Positions 7,451 through 18,894 of a stretch of 64,000 nt of DNA are shown piece after piece (position 1 is the stretch's first letter; each line of letters begins with the position of its first letter). Location: positions 744,001-808,000 of the forward strand of contig NZ_CP034753.1 of the NCBI RefSeq assembly GCF_004006235.1, in the 5' to 3' direction. The position numbers and the translations under genes were made by a program. The DNA is from Agromyces sp. LHK192 (GTDB lineage: Bacteria > Actinomycetota > Actinomycetes > Actinomycetales > Microbacteriaceae). The notes beneath the pieces were generated by a model. That model was not told where the DNA came from, did no database searches, and saw only the letters and a program-made list of their open reading frames with translations.

Positions 7451-7498
7451 GGTCTCGATACGGCTGGTCTCGATACGGCGCTTCGCGCCGACTCGACC
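7451..7498. repeat. Palindromic intergenic repeat between nrdH and nrdI
   Basis: GGTCTCGATACGGC occurs twice (7451-7464 and 7466-7479). The second copy runs into an imperfect inverted repeat ending CGACTCGACC at 7498, whose centre folds as GGCGC-TTC-GCGCC. Sequences of this GGTCTCGATACG...CGACTCGACC type are recognisable as a dispersed intergenic repeat in Microbacteriaceae. Here it lies inside an operon, so the transcript carries the hairpin. Confidence 0.65.
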
Positions 7499-7902
7499 AC
7501 TCGGAGGACGAGAGCCATGACGAACCTGGTCTACTTCTCGAGCATCTCGGGCAACACCGCACGATTCATGGAGAAGCTCGGCCGCCCTGCCGCCCGGATT
7601 CCGCTCCACGCGCGCGAGGAACCGCTGCATGCCGACGAGCCCTACGTGCTCGTCCTCCCCACCTACGGCGGGGGTGACGGCAAGGGCGCCGTCCCCAAGC
7701 AGGTCATCCGGTTCCTGAACGACCCCGAGAACCGCCAGCTCATCCGCGGCGTGATCAGCGCCGGCAACACGAATTTCGGCTCCGCCTACTGCCTCGCCGG
7801 CGACATCGTCGCCGCGAAGACGGGCGTGCCGCACCTGTATCGCTTCGAAGTATTCGGAACACCCGACGACGTCCGCGCCGTCGACGAGGGATTGGACGCA
7901 TT

Positions 7903-11131
<3,229 letters not shown>

Positions 11132-11150
11132 TCCCTTGTCCCGTCCATAC

Positions 11151-11188
11151 GACGAGAGCGGATGCCACGCGCGGCATCCGCTCTCGTC
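11151..11188. terminator. Terminator hairpin after nrdF
   Basis: GACGAGAGCGGATGCC (11151-11166) and its perfect reverse complement (11173-11188) form a 16-bp stem with loop ACGCGC. No T-run follows, as is common in actinobacteria. The small protein gene on the minus strand ends at 11191, so the hairpin can serve both directions. Confidence 0.85.
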
Positions 11189-11190
11189 GT

Positions 11191-11349
11191 CTACGGCTTC
11201 GGTCGACCCTCGTGGCGGCGTTCGTCCTGTGAGCCGAAGTCCGCGGCGCCGCCGTCGGACTCGTCGAAGACCTCGTCGCGCAGCGCCTGACGGTGCTCGT
11301 CCTGGCTCTCGTGCTCCTCGCGAAGCTCGTCGTTCCTGCCGTTGCTCAT
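11191..11349 (-). CDS. Small highly charged protein of unknown function
   Basis: A 52-residue protein, MSNGRNDELREEHESQDEHR onwards, almost entirely charged or polar residues with no hydrophobic core and ending HEGRPKP. GGGAGGG lies at ideal distance before the ATG, which is the main reason to believe it is translated. It is probably disordered. No function can be assigned. The longer upstream reading of this frame overlaps the tautomerase gene and is rejected. It lies between the nrdF terminator and the tautomerase gene on the same strand. Confidence 0.6.
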   Translation of the reverse strand: MSNGRNDELREEHESQDEHRQALRDEVFDESDGGAADFGSQDERRHEGRPKP

Positions 11350-11434
11350 CGCGCCCTCCCCGGTGATGTGGTTGCCGAGCCTACCCCGGTGCCCCTCGAA
11401 CCGTCGCGATCCTGAGGAGCTGCGGTGGTGAAGC

Positions 11435-11830
11435 TCACACCTCGACCGCGAATCCGAGGTCGACGTCGCTGGCCGCATGGCCGCCGCCGACTCCCCAGTT
11501 GTCGCGGTCGATCTCGTGCACGATGGTCGACACGTGATCGCCGGGGATCCCGAGCGCACCCAGTCGTTCGACGATCGCCGCGTAGAGCCGGCGCTTCGCG
11601 TCCGATGATCGGCCGGCGAAGCAGTCGATGGTGACGATCGTCCGATACTCCGGGTGGCTGAGGTCCGGTGCGCAGGCGAAGCGGTGCGGCTCGTGGACGA
11701 TCAGTCGGATGTTGCGGTCTTCCGGCGGAATCCGGAAGGCGTCGACCAGGGCACTGTGGACCGCGTCGATGATGGCGATCTCCTGGTCGGCGTCATACGG
11801 GCGGCGGACTTCGATGAGGGCGGCAGGCAC
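11435..11830 (-). CDS. Tautomerase family protein
   Basis: A 131-residue protein of the tautomerase/MIF superfamily, in the longer actinobacterial form with two short beta-alpha-beta units. The GTG start at 11830 is chosen because it puts proline directly after the initiator (MPAALIEVRRPYD); an N-terminal Pro is the catalytic base of the family. The frame is open 12 codons further upstream, but that would bury the Pro. RRLYAAIVERLGALGI and HVSTIVHEIDRDNWG are conserved family blocks, the last with the NWG signature. The substrate is unknown. The next minus-strand gene upstream is an alpha/beta hydrolase, which may work with it. Confidence 0.88.
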   Translation of the reverse strand: MPAALIEVRRPYDADQEIAIIDAVHSALVDAFRIPPEDRNIRLIVHEPHRFACAPDLSHPEYRTIVTIDCFAGRSSDAKRRLYAAIVERLGALGIPGDHVSTIVHEIDRDNWGVGGGHAASDVDLGFAVEV

Positions 11831-11890
11831 AGCGTCATTATCCAGACCCGACGCCACGCCGGCCAAGGACCGCGGCGCCGATCCAGGCGA

Positions 11891-13105
11891 TCAGCGGCCG
11901 AGCTGGTCGTCCAGCCAGTCGTACATGCGCTCCGCAGTGAGGGCGCGGGCGAGCGGTTGGCAGTGTTCGTCGGCACCCTCGGCGGCGGTGAAGGCGATGG
12001 TCGTCGAGACATCCGGTGTCAGTTCTGCGAGCTTCTGCGCCTGACCGGGCCAGAACTGCTCGTTCTCGGGGGAGAGGATGAGCAGCTTCGTCGTGATCTG
12101 TCCTGCGACGTCGGTGGCGTTGTACGCGCGCACGGCGTTGATCGTCTCGCCGTAGCCGGTCGTGCCGTACGGGCGCGCGCGGAACGTCCAGGTGCGTGCG
12201 GTGTCGGGGGAGAACTTCATGCCCAGGGTCATCTCCTTGTCGAACGTCTCGAGGTCGCCCTCCGCAAGATGCTTGAGCAGGCCGGCGGGGATGTGGCCGG
12301 TCCAGGACGTCGACACGTCGACCAGACCCGGGTCGGTGATGGCCGCGGCGAAACGGTGCTCGAAGGCGATCCCGCGCACCACCCAGTAGCTGCCCTGGCT
12401 GATCCCGTAGACGCTGATCCGGTCCGCGTCGACGCGGTCCTGTGCGGCGACGAAGTCGTAGACCGGGGTGAGCACCTGCTCCCAGTCCGGCCGGAAGTGG
12501 GTGCCCTTCTCGAACAGCTGCGTCTGCTGGCCGGGCCCGTCGAACACCAGCACGTCGTACCCGCGCTCGAGGCCTGCTGAGACACATGACGCCCAGAGCG
12601 CGGCGAGGGAACCGTCACTGCCGTTGACCGCGACGACGACGGGGTTGCCCGCGGCCGCTCGCGTCGCGGAGCGGAACAGGTACCCGGGGAGCGGGTCGTC
12701 TTCATATGGGATCTGCACGGCGGTCACCTCGACGGAGGTGTGCTCGATGAACCCCTGCCAGGCGTCGTGTTGCCGTTGGAACGTCGTGGCGAGCCGCGCG
12801 GTATCGCCGAGGGAGCTGGCCGCGTTGACCGCGTTGGCGAAGTACGCGGAGGCGCGCAGGTATGCGGATGCCGCGCTGACCCGGTGTCCCGCCTCGGCCG
12901 ACGCATCGGCGGCAGTGGAGGTGCGTTCGGCGAGGGCGAGCCACGCGGCGAACCAGCCCTCGTGGTCGTTCTTCTTCACGTGCCCGGTGGCGGCGAGGAT
13001 CTCCCCGGGGTCGCCCGCGCCCGCGACGCTGGCGCCCAGGGCGCCACGGATGTCGTAGTCGAAGTCGGGGTTGCTCGAGAACGGTGCGATCGATGGCTTG
13101 GACAT
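11891..13105 (-). CDS. Alpha/beta hydrolase, FrsA/dihydropseudooxynicotine hydrolase-like
   Basis: A 404-residue protein with an N-terminal helical domain (about residues 1-135) before the hydrolase core, as in the DUF1100/FrsA and 2,6-dihydropseudooxynicotine hydrolase group. The core shows VLVFDGPGQQTQLFEKGTHF, conserved in the group, and the nucleophile elbow GISQGSYW (GxSxG). The acid and His lie near the C terminus (FTAAEGADEHCQPL). These enzymes cleave C-C bonds or act as esterases; the substrate is not predictable. The ATG at 13105 follows GGAGG. It is divergent from the transketolase operon across a 191-bp gap, so it may share regulation. Confidence 0.87.
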   Translation of the reverse strand: MSKPSIAPFSSNPDFDYDIRGALGASVAGAGDPGEILAATGHVKKNDHEGWFAAWLALAERTSTAADASAEAGHRVSAASAYLRASAYFANAVNAASSLGDTARLATTFQRQHDAWQGFIEHTSVEVTAVQIPYEDDPLPGYLFRSATRAAAGNPVVVAVNGSDGSLAALWASCVSAGLERGYDVLVFDGPGQQTQLFEKGTHFRPDWEQVLTPVYDFVAAQDRVDADRISVYGISQGSYWVVRGIAFEHRFAAAITDPGLVDVSTSWTGHIPAGLLKHLAEGDLETFDKEMTLGMKFSPDTARTWTFRARPYGTTGYGETINAVRAYNATDVAGQITTKLLILSPENEQFWPGQAQKLAELTPDVSTTIAFTAAEGADEHCQPLARALTAERMYDWLDDQLGR

Positions 13106-13208
13106 GGCGACGGCCTCCAGGCGAGTGGCGAGCGGATCCGCCACGAGGCTATTGGACCGGAGCGCTGGACGACAGGGGGCCCGCGCGGTCCTCGAAGCGG
13201 CCATCAGA

Positions 13209-13292
13209 AATTGCATAAAAATGCGTGCTTGACAGTTCATTCACTGGTCGACCAAACTGTGGTGACAGGCTTCAATCACTACTGAATAGGTA
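13209..13292. promoter_or_regulatory. AT-rich control region of the split-transketolase sugar operon
   Basis: The 191-bp divergent gap 13106-13296 holds a distinctly AT-rich stretch. It contains TTGACA (13229-13234), a good -35; the perfect palindrome TGGTCGACCA (13245-13254); and ATTGCAT near 13210, inverted as ATGCAAT at 13293. No canonical -10 at 17-18 bp was found. The palindrome sits where a repressor would block the promoter, and the SorC proteins encoded at 22177 and 24139 are the likely binders. Confidence 0.4.
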
Positions 13293-13296
13293 TGCA

Positions 13297-14172
13297 ATGC
13301 TAGACACCGACGTCTCCCAGGTCCAGGCCTGGCGCGACATCCGGGCGCGCATCGAGTCGAACCCCGACGCCGCACCGGATCTCCTCGCCGAGCAGGCCCG
13401 TGCCATCCGCCGCTCGGTCGTTCGCACCATCGACGCCGCACGTCAGGGCCACATCGGCGGCGACCTGTCGGTGAGCGACATCCTGACGGTGCTCTACTTC
13501 CACACCCTCCGCATCGACCCGTCGGACCCGACCGCCCTCGATCGCGACCGATTCATCATGAGCAAGGGCCACTGCGCCGCCGCCCTGTACTCGGCGCTCG
13601 CGCTGTCGGGATACTTCCCGGCCGCCGAGCTCAGCACCTTCATGGCGCCGCTGTCGGCGCTGAACGGCCACCCGAACCGCAACAAGGTGCCGGGCGTCGA
13701 GACGAACACCGGGCCGCTGGGGCACGGCCTGCCCGTCGCCGTCGGCCAGGCGCTCGCCGCGAAGCTCCGCGGTTCCGACGCGCGCATCTTCGCGGTCATG
13801 GGCGACGGCGAGATGCAGGAGGGTAGCAACTGGGAGGCGCTCATGTCGGCCGCCCACTACAAGCTCGACAACCTCACCGCCATCGTCGACCGCAATCGCC
13901 TCCAGCAGGGTGCTCGCACCGAGGAGACGAACGGGCTCGACCCGCTCGACGAGAAGCTCCTCGCCTTCGGATACGAACTGCGTATCATCGACGGCCACGA
14001 CTACGCCCAGCTCATCGAGGCGCTCGCGCCCTCGACCAGCGGCCGACCGGTCGCGATCATCGCGAACACCATCAAGGGCAAGGGCGTCTCGTTCATCGAG
14101 GACCGCGTCGAGTGGCACCACAAGGTGCCGACCAAGGAACAGGTCGAACTGGCGCTGGAGGAACTGGCATGA
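13297..14172 (+). CDS. Transketolase, N-terminal (thiamine diphosphate-binding) subunit
   Basis: A 291-residue half-transketolase. The entry motif GHIGGDLS is at residues 51-58. FIMSKGHCAAALYSAL and NTGPLGHGLPVAVGQA form the substrate and phosphate side. The thiamine diphosphate motif GDGEMQEGSNWEA runs from 169 and closes at DRNRLQ. The other half is encoded by the next gene, and the stop and start overlap as ATGA. Split transketolases like this are common in catabolic operons for unusual sugars, including the apulose-4-phosphate transketolase of the D-apiose pathway. The gene opens the operon that runs to the SorC gene. Confidence 0.93.
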   Translation: MLDTDVSQVQAWRDIRARIESNPDAAPDLLAEQARAIRRSVVRTIDAARQGHIGGDLSVSDILTVLYFHTLRIDPSDPTALDRDRFIMSKGHCAAALYSALALSGYFPAAELSTFMAPLSALNGHPNRNKVPGVETNTGPLGHGLPVAVGQALAAKLRGSDARIFAVMGDGEMQEGSNWEALMSAAHYKLDNLTAIVDRNRLQQGARTEETNGLDPLDEKLLAFGYELRIIDGHDYAQLIEALAPSTSGRPVAIIANTIKGKGVSFIEDRVEWHHKVPTKEQVELALEELA

Positions 14173-15134
14173 GCACCGTCATCACCACCGACGCCGCGGT
14201 GTACGACAATCGCGTCGCGTTCGCCGAGGAGCTCATCTCCCTCGCCGAGCAGGACGAGCGCATCGTCGCGGTCTGCAACGACTCCGTCGGTTCGAGCAAC
14301 CTCGTCGGGTTCCGCGAGCGGTTCCCCGACCGGCTGATCAACGTCGGCATCGCCGAGCAGAACCTCGTCGGCGTCGGCGCCGGACTCGCGAGCGCCGGCA
14401 TGATCCCGTTCGTCTGCGCCGCCAGCCCGTTCCTCACCGGGCGCTCGCTCGAACAGGTCAAGGCCGACGTGGCGTACAGCCAGCACCCGGTGATCCTGTG
14501 CGGCATGAGCCCGGGCATGGCCTACGGCGAACTCGGCCCGACGCACCACTCGATCGAGGACCTCAGCTGGCTGCGCGCCCTGCCGGGACTCGACATCATC
14601 GTCCCGGCCGACCGCGCGCAGACCCGCGCGGCCGTGCGTCAGGCCGCCGAGCACCCGCGCCCGACGTTCATCCGGGTGGGCCGCCACAAGGTGCCCGACG
14701 TGTCGGCCGAGGGCGCGACGCTCGAGCGCGGCCGATTCGACCGGCTCGCCGACGGGTCGGATGTCACGCTCATCGCCACCGGCACCCTCGTGTCGCGCGC
14801 CGTGGACGCCGCCCGTGCGCTCTCCTCCGACGGCGTGTCGGCCCGCGTGCTCAACGCCGCATACATCGCCCCGCTCGACGTCGACGCCGTCATCGCGGCG
14901 GCGCGCGAGACGCGCGCGATCGTCGTCGCCGAGGAGGCGAACCGGTCGGGCGGACTCGGAGCCGCGGTGGCATCCGTCGTCGGTCAGTTGCGCGCACCCG
15001 ACCGGGTGCCGCTGCGACTGCTCGGCATCGACGAGTTCGCGCCGACCGGCAGCAACGACTTCCTGCTCGAGTATTTCGGGCTCACCTCGCTCGACCTCGT
15101 CAGCGCCGCACGGGACGCCCTCGCCGATGCCTGA
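14169..15134 (+). CDS. Transketolase, C-terminal (pyrimidine-binding) subunit
   Basis: A 321-residue partner of the preceding subunit. The catalytic glutamate that activates the cofactor is Glu63 in NVGIAEQNLVGVGAGLASAG. Next come SQHPVILCGMSPGMAYGELGPTHHS, the family block ahead of the active-site His pair, and a C-terminal transketolase domain ending GSNDFLLEYFGL. It overlaps the upstream stop by four bases and its own stop overlaps the kinase start by eight, so the three are translationally coupled. Together the two subunits should transfer a two-carbon ketol from a phosphorylated ketose made by the downstream kinase. Confidence 0.93.
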   Translation: MSTVITTDAAVYDNRVAFAEELISLAEQDERIVAVCNDSVGSSNLVGFRERFPDRLINVGIAEQNLVGVGAGLASAGMIPFVCAASPFLTGRSLEQVKADVAYSQHPVILCGMSPGMAYGELGPTHHSIEDLSWLRALPGLDIIVPADRAQTRAAVRQAAEHPRPTFIRVGRHKVPDVSAEGATLERGRFDRLADGSDVTLIATGTLVSRAVDAARALSSDGVSARVLNAAYIAPLDVDAVIAAARETRAIVVAEEANRSGGLGAAVASVVGQLRAPDRVPLRLLGIDEFAPTGSNDFLLEYFGLTSLDLVSAARDALADA

Positions 15135-16641
15135 ACCGACCACCCGATCCGACACCGCGACGGTCGTGGCCGTCGACCAGGGCACGAGCTCGACCAAGGC
15201 CGTCGCGCTCGACGGCCGAGGTCGCGTCGTCGCGACCGCCGCGGTGTCGATCGGCCAGTCCCACCCTCGGCCCGGCTGGGTCGAGCAGGACGCGACCCGG
15301 ATCGCCGACAGCGTCGACACCGCGCTCGCTCGGATCACCCGTGCGCTCGGCGACAGTGCGGGTGCCGTCCAGGCGCTCGGACTCTCGACCCAGCGCGAGT
15401 CGGCCGTGATCTGGGACCGAACCACCGGGGAGCCGCTCGGGCCGATCCTCGGGTGGCAGGACCGGCGCACCCGCGAGCGGGCCCAGGAACTCATCGACGA
15501 GGGGCACGACGACGTCGTCCGCCGCATCACCGGGCTCCCGATCGACCCCATGTTCTCGGCGCTCAAGTTCGAGTGGCTGCTCGACGAGGTCGACCCCGAT
15601 CGTGCGCGAAGCGGTCGCGGCGAGATCGCGCTCGGCACGGTCGACTCGTGGCTGGTGTTCCGAGCCACCGGCGAGCACCGCATCGAGGCCGGCAACGCCA
15701 GCCGGACCCAGCTGATGTCGCTCGACGATGTCGACTGGAGCGACGAGCTCTGCGACCTCTTCCGGGTGCCGCGTCGCGCGCTGCCGCGGATCGCCCCCTC
15801 GAACGAGCCGACCGGGCCGATCCGTGCGGCAGGCCCCGGCGACCGCCGGTTCAACGCCGTGCTCGCCGACTCGCACGCCGCGCTCTTCGCGCACGGCATC
15901 GGCGACGGCGGCGTCGCCGCGGGAGACGTCAAGGTCACCTACGGCACCGGTTCCTCGATCATGGGCCTCTCGGATGCCGCCACGCCGGCCGGCCTCGTCC
16001 GCACCCTCGCCTGGCACGACGGCACCGTGCGGTACGCGTTCGAGGGCAACATCCTCTCGACCGGCGCGACCCTGGTCTGGCTGTCGAACCTCTTCGCGAT
16101 CTCGCCCGGCGAACTGACCGCGCTCGCCGAGGAGGCGAATCCCGACCACGGCCTCGAACTCGTCCCGGCGTTCGCCGGCCTCGCCGCACCGTGGTGGGAC
16201 GAGCACGCCCAGGCGATCATCAGCGGCCTGAGCCTCGGCACCGACCGGGCCTCGCTCGCTCGCGCCGCCGTCGACTCGATCGCCCTCCAGATCGAAGACG
16301 TGCTCTCCGCCGTCGACGCCGACCTTCCCGGAGGCATCCGACGGGTGTTCGTCGACGGCGGCCCGACGGCGAACGCCTGGCTGATGCAGCTCCAGGCCGA
16401 CTTCAGCCAGCGCCGACTCGTGCGCAGCGACGCCCCCGAACTGTCGGCGATCGGTGCCGGCATGCTCGCGGGGATGGGCGCCGGAACGTGGACGGCAGCC
16501 GACCTCGGCGACCTCGGCGGGACCCGCACGGGCTTCGAACCTCGAATGGCCGCCGATGCGGCGACCGCACGCCGGCGCAGCTGGCTCGACGCGATCGCCA
16601 GATCTCGCGGCATCCGCGCCTCGATACCGCAGCACACCTGA
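15127..16641 (+). CDS. FGGY family carbohydrate kinase (glycerol kinase-like)
   Basis: A 504-residue kinase with two ribonuclease-H-like domains. The N-terminal phosphate motif is VVAVDQGTSSTKAVAL; LSTQRESAVIWDRTTG and LGWQDRRTRERA form the substrate pocket and resemble glycerol kinase. VTYGTGSSIM is the second phosphate loop, and VFVDGGPTANAWLMQLQADF is the adenosine motif, again close to GlpK. Despite that likeness, its place between a split transketolase and an ABC sugar importer indicates a ketose kinase. Apulose kinase of the D-apiose route belongs to FGGY and fits the context. Which sugar it really takes needs assay; the family call is firm. Confidence 0.92.
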   Translation: MPEPTTRSDTATVVAVDQGTSSTKAVALDGRGRVVATAAVSIGQSHPRPGWVEQDATRIADSVDTALARITRALGDSAGAVQALGLSTQRESAVIWDRTTGEPLGPILGWQDRRTRERAQELIDEGHDDVVRRITGLPIDPMFSALKFEWLLDEVDPDRARSGRGEIALGTVDSWLVFRATGEHRIEAGNASRTQLMSLDDVDWSDELCDLFRVPRRALPRIAPSNEPTGPIRAAGPGDRRFNAVLADSHAALFAHGIGDGGVAAGDVKVTYGTGSSIMGLSDAATPAGLVRTLAWHDGTVRYAFEGNILSTGATLVWLSNLFAISPGELTALAEEANPDHGLELVPAFAGLAAPWWDEHAQAIISGLSLGTDRASLARAAVDSIALQIEDVLSAVDADLPGGIRRVFVDGGPTANAWLMQLQADFSQRRLVRSDAPELSAIGAGMLAGMGAGTWTAADLGDLGGTRTGFEPRMAADAATARRRSWLDAIARSRGIRASIPQHT

Positions 16642-16681
16642 CCTCAGACCCACCCCCGACCTCTGCAAGGGAGCAGCACAC

Positions 16682-17332
16682 ATGACCCGACCGTCGACGA
16701 AACGTTCGCCGATCCGCCCGTGGATGATCTGGACGGTCGGGCTCGTCGTCGTCGCCGTCGCAGCGGTGATGAGCACCAAGTTCATCAGCATCGAAGACGC
16801 CGAGGCCGCCGCGAGCGGGCAGACCTTCGACCCGGCGGCCTACGCCGACGAGCGGTTCGAATCCGAGATCGCGCCCCAGATCGAGGAGGAGTCGGTGGAC
16901 CTCGCCACGCTCCTCACCGACCTGCAGGGCGGCGCCGACGAGGCCGAATTCGGCAACACCCCCGGCGCGGGCAGCTCGTACAGCTTCCCGGTCGAGTTCA
17001 CCGGCGTCGCCGGGGCACCCAACGGGTCGATCCTCCCGGTCACCGTCGAGGGAGTGCCGAGCGACGTGGTCGTGCAGGTGCAGATCGGGCCGGCCATCAA
17101 CGGCACCGCCGTCCGCGACGTCACCGGCACGGTCTCGTTCAACGAATTCACCAACCAGCTCGAGTTCCAGGAGGTGGCGACCGAGCTCAACAATCTCGTC
17201 CGCGACGGGGTGCTCGCCGACGTCGACCCCGCATCGCTCGAAGGCAAGACGGTGCACGTCGTCGGGGCCTTCACCCGGGTGAACCCGGCGCTCGTCTCCG
17301 TCGTGCCGGTCGTGTTCGAGGTGCAGCCATGA
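16682..17332 (+). CDS. DUF2291 family membrane-anchored periplasmic protein of a sugar operon
   Basis: A 216-residue protein with a basic start, one N-terminal membrane helix (about residues 15-30, WMIWTVGLVVVAVAAVM) and an exported beta-rich body. DUF2291 proteins are found almost only beside ribose/rhamnose-type ABC importers and their kinases. Their role is unproven; accessory binding or assembly of the importer is a reasonable guess. The C-terminal part with GKTVHVVGAFTRVNPA is typical of the family. A GGGAG site precedes the ATG, and the stop overlaps the start of the ABC ATPase gene (ATGA). Confidence 0.85.
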   Translation: MTRPSTKRSPIRPWMIWTVGLVVVAVAAVMSTKFISIEDAEAAASGQTFDPAAYADERFESEIAPQIEEESVDLATLLTDLQGGADEAEFGNTPGAGSSYSFPVEFTGVAGAPNGSILPVTVEGVPSDVVVQVQIGPAINGTAVRDVTGTVSFNEFTNQLEFQEVATELNNLVRDGVLADVDPASLEGKTVHVVGAFTRVNPALVSVVPVVFEVQP

Positions 17333-18894
17333 GCATCCCCGTCGACGCCCCGCGAGATCGTGTCGTGATGCGCGCCCGCGACATCACCAAGGTCTACGGT
17401 GCGACCCGAGCCCTGAAGGGCGTCGACTTCGAGATCCGCAGCGGCACGGTCACCGTGCTGTTCGGCGAGAACGGCGCGGGCAAGTCGACGCTCATGAAGA
17501 TCCTCTCCGGCGTCGAGACGCCCACGAGCGGCACCCTCGAGCTCGACGGCGAGGAGGTCCGCCTCCAGGACACCGTCGACGCCGCCCGCCGCGGCATCGC
17601 GATCATCCACCAGGAGCTCAGCCTCTGCCCGAACCTGAACATCCGCGACAACATCTACATGGGCCGCGAGCTCGTGCGCGGCGGGTTCGTGGTCGACGAC
17701 CGCTCCGAGAACGCGAAGACCCGCGAGCTCATGGCCCGGCTCGAGGAGGAGCTCGACCCGCGCACGCCGGTCGGCGACCTGCGGCTCGGCCAGCAGCAGG
17801 TCGTCGAGATCGCCCGGGCGCTCGCCGGCGAGGCGCGCGTGCTCATCATGGACGAGCCGACGTCGGCACTGTCGGGCAGCGAGGTCGAGGTGCTGTTCTC
17901 GCTGATCCGCGAACTCACCGCCGACGGCGTCGCGATCGTGTACATCTCGCACCACCTCGAGGAGGCGCTCGAGATCGCCGACCACGCCGTGGTCTTCCGC
18001 GACGGCGAGCTCGTCGCGAAGGGCGAGCGTGCCGAGATCGATATCAACTGGGTGATCTCCAACATGGTCGGCCGGTCTGCCGACGACCTGGCGCCCGACC
18101 TGCTCGACGAGTTCGGCGAGGTCGCGCTGTCGCTGCGATCGGTGACCGTGGCCGACCCGACGAACCCCGCGCGCCTCGCCGTCGACGGCATCGACCTCGA
18201 CGTGCGCAAGGGCGAGATCGTCTGCCTGTACGGCCTGATGGGCGCCGGCCGCACCGAGCTGCTCGAGGCGCTCGCCGGCCGCACGCCGATCCAGCGCGGA
18301 ACGGTGTCGGTCGAGGGCCGCGAGCTGCGTCGGGAGTCCATCGGCGAGCGGATCCGCATGGGGCTCGCCCTCGTACCCGAGGACCGGCAGCGCGACGGCC
18401 TCGTGCAGACCATGTCGGTCGGCGAGAACAGCTCGCTGGCGAGCCTGCTCGACTACGTGCGCGGCTTCTGGATCCGCGGCCGGCGCGAGCGCGACGCGAT
18501 CGAGAAGGAGATCGTCGACGTGCGTGTGAAGACCGCGGGGCAGAAGGCATCCATCACGTCGCTCTCCGGCGGCAACCAGCAGAAGGTCGTGATCGGGAAG
18601 GTCCTCATGACCGAACCCGACGTGATCCTGCTCGACGAGCCGTCGCGGGGCATCGACGTCGGCGCCAAGGCCGAGATCTTCTCGCTCATGGCCCGCGAAG
18701 CCCGACGCGGACTGGCGGTGCTCTTCGCGACCTCGGAGGTCAGCGAGGCGCTCCAGGTCTCCAACCGCGTCGTCGTGATGTCGAAGGGCCGCATCGTGCG
18801 GGAGTTCGACCCGAAGCAGACCACCCGCGAAGACCTCATGATCGCCTCCGGCGAAGCGACCGAAGAAGAACTCACTGGGAGTGCACACGCATGA
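17329..18894 (+). CDS. Sugar ABC importer ATP-binding protein (tandem ATPase, RbsA/MglA type)
   Basis: A 521-residue protein with two ABC domains. Domain 1 has Walker A GENGAGKST at 46-54, a signature degenerated to LRLGQQQVVEIARAL, and Walker B VLIMDEPTSAL. Domain 2 has a degenerate Walker A (GLMGAGRTEL) but a good signature LSGGNQQK and VILLDEPSRGIDVGAKAEIF. This asymmetry is normal for carbohydrate-uptake-2 (CUT2) importers, where only one composite site is fully active. It powers uptake with the permease and binding protein encoded next, and overlaps both neighbours by four bases. Confidence 0.96.
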   Translation: MSIPVDAPRDRVVMRARDITKVYGATRALKGVDFEIRSGTVTVLFGENGAGKSTLMKILSGVETPTSGTLELDGEEVRLQDTVDAARRGIAIIHQELSLCPNLNIRDNIYMGRELVRGGFVVDDRSENAKTRELMARLEEELDPRTPVGDLRLGQQQVVEIARALAGEARVLIMDEPTSALSGSEVEVLFSLIRELTADGVAIVYISHHLEEALEIADHAVVFRDGELVAKGERAEIDINWVISNMVGRSADDLAPDLLDEFGEVALSLRSVTVADPTNPARLAVDGIDLDVRKGEIVCLYGLMGAGRTELLEALAGRTPIQRGTVSVEGRELRRESIGERIRMGLALVPEDRQRDGLVQTMSVGENSSLASLLDYVRGFWIRGRRERDAIEKEIVDVRVKTAGQKASITSLSGGNQQKVVIGKVLMTEPDVILLDEPSRGIDVGAKAEIFSLMAREARRGLAVLFATSEVSEALQVSNRVVVMSKGRIVREFDPKQTTREDLMIASGEATEEELTGSAHA

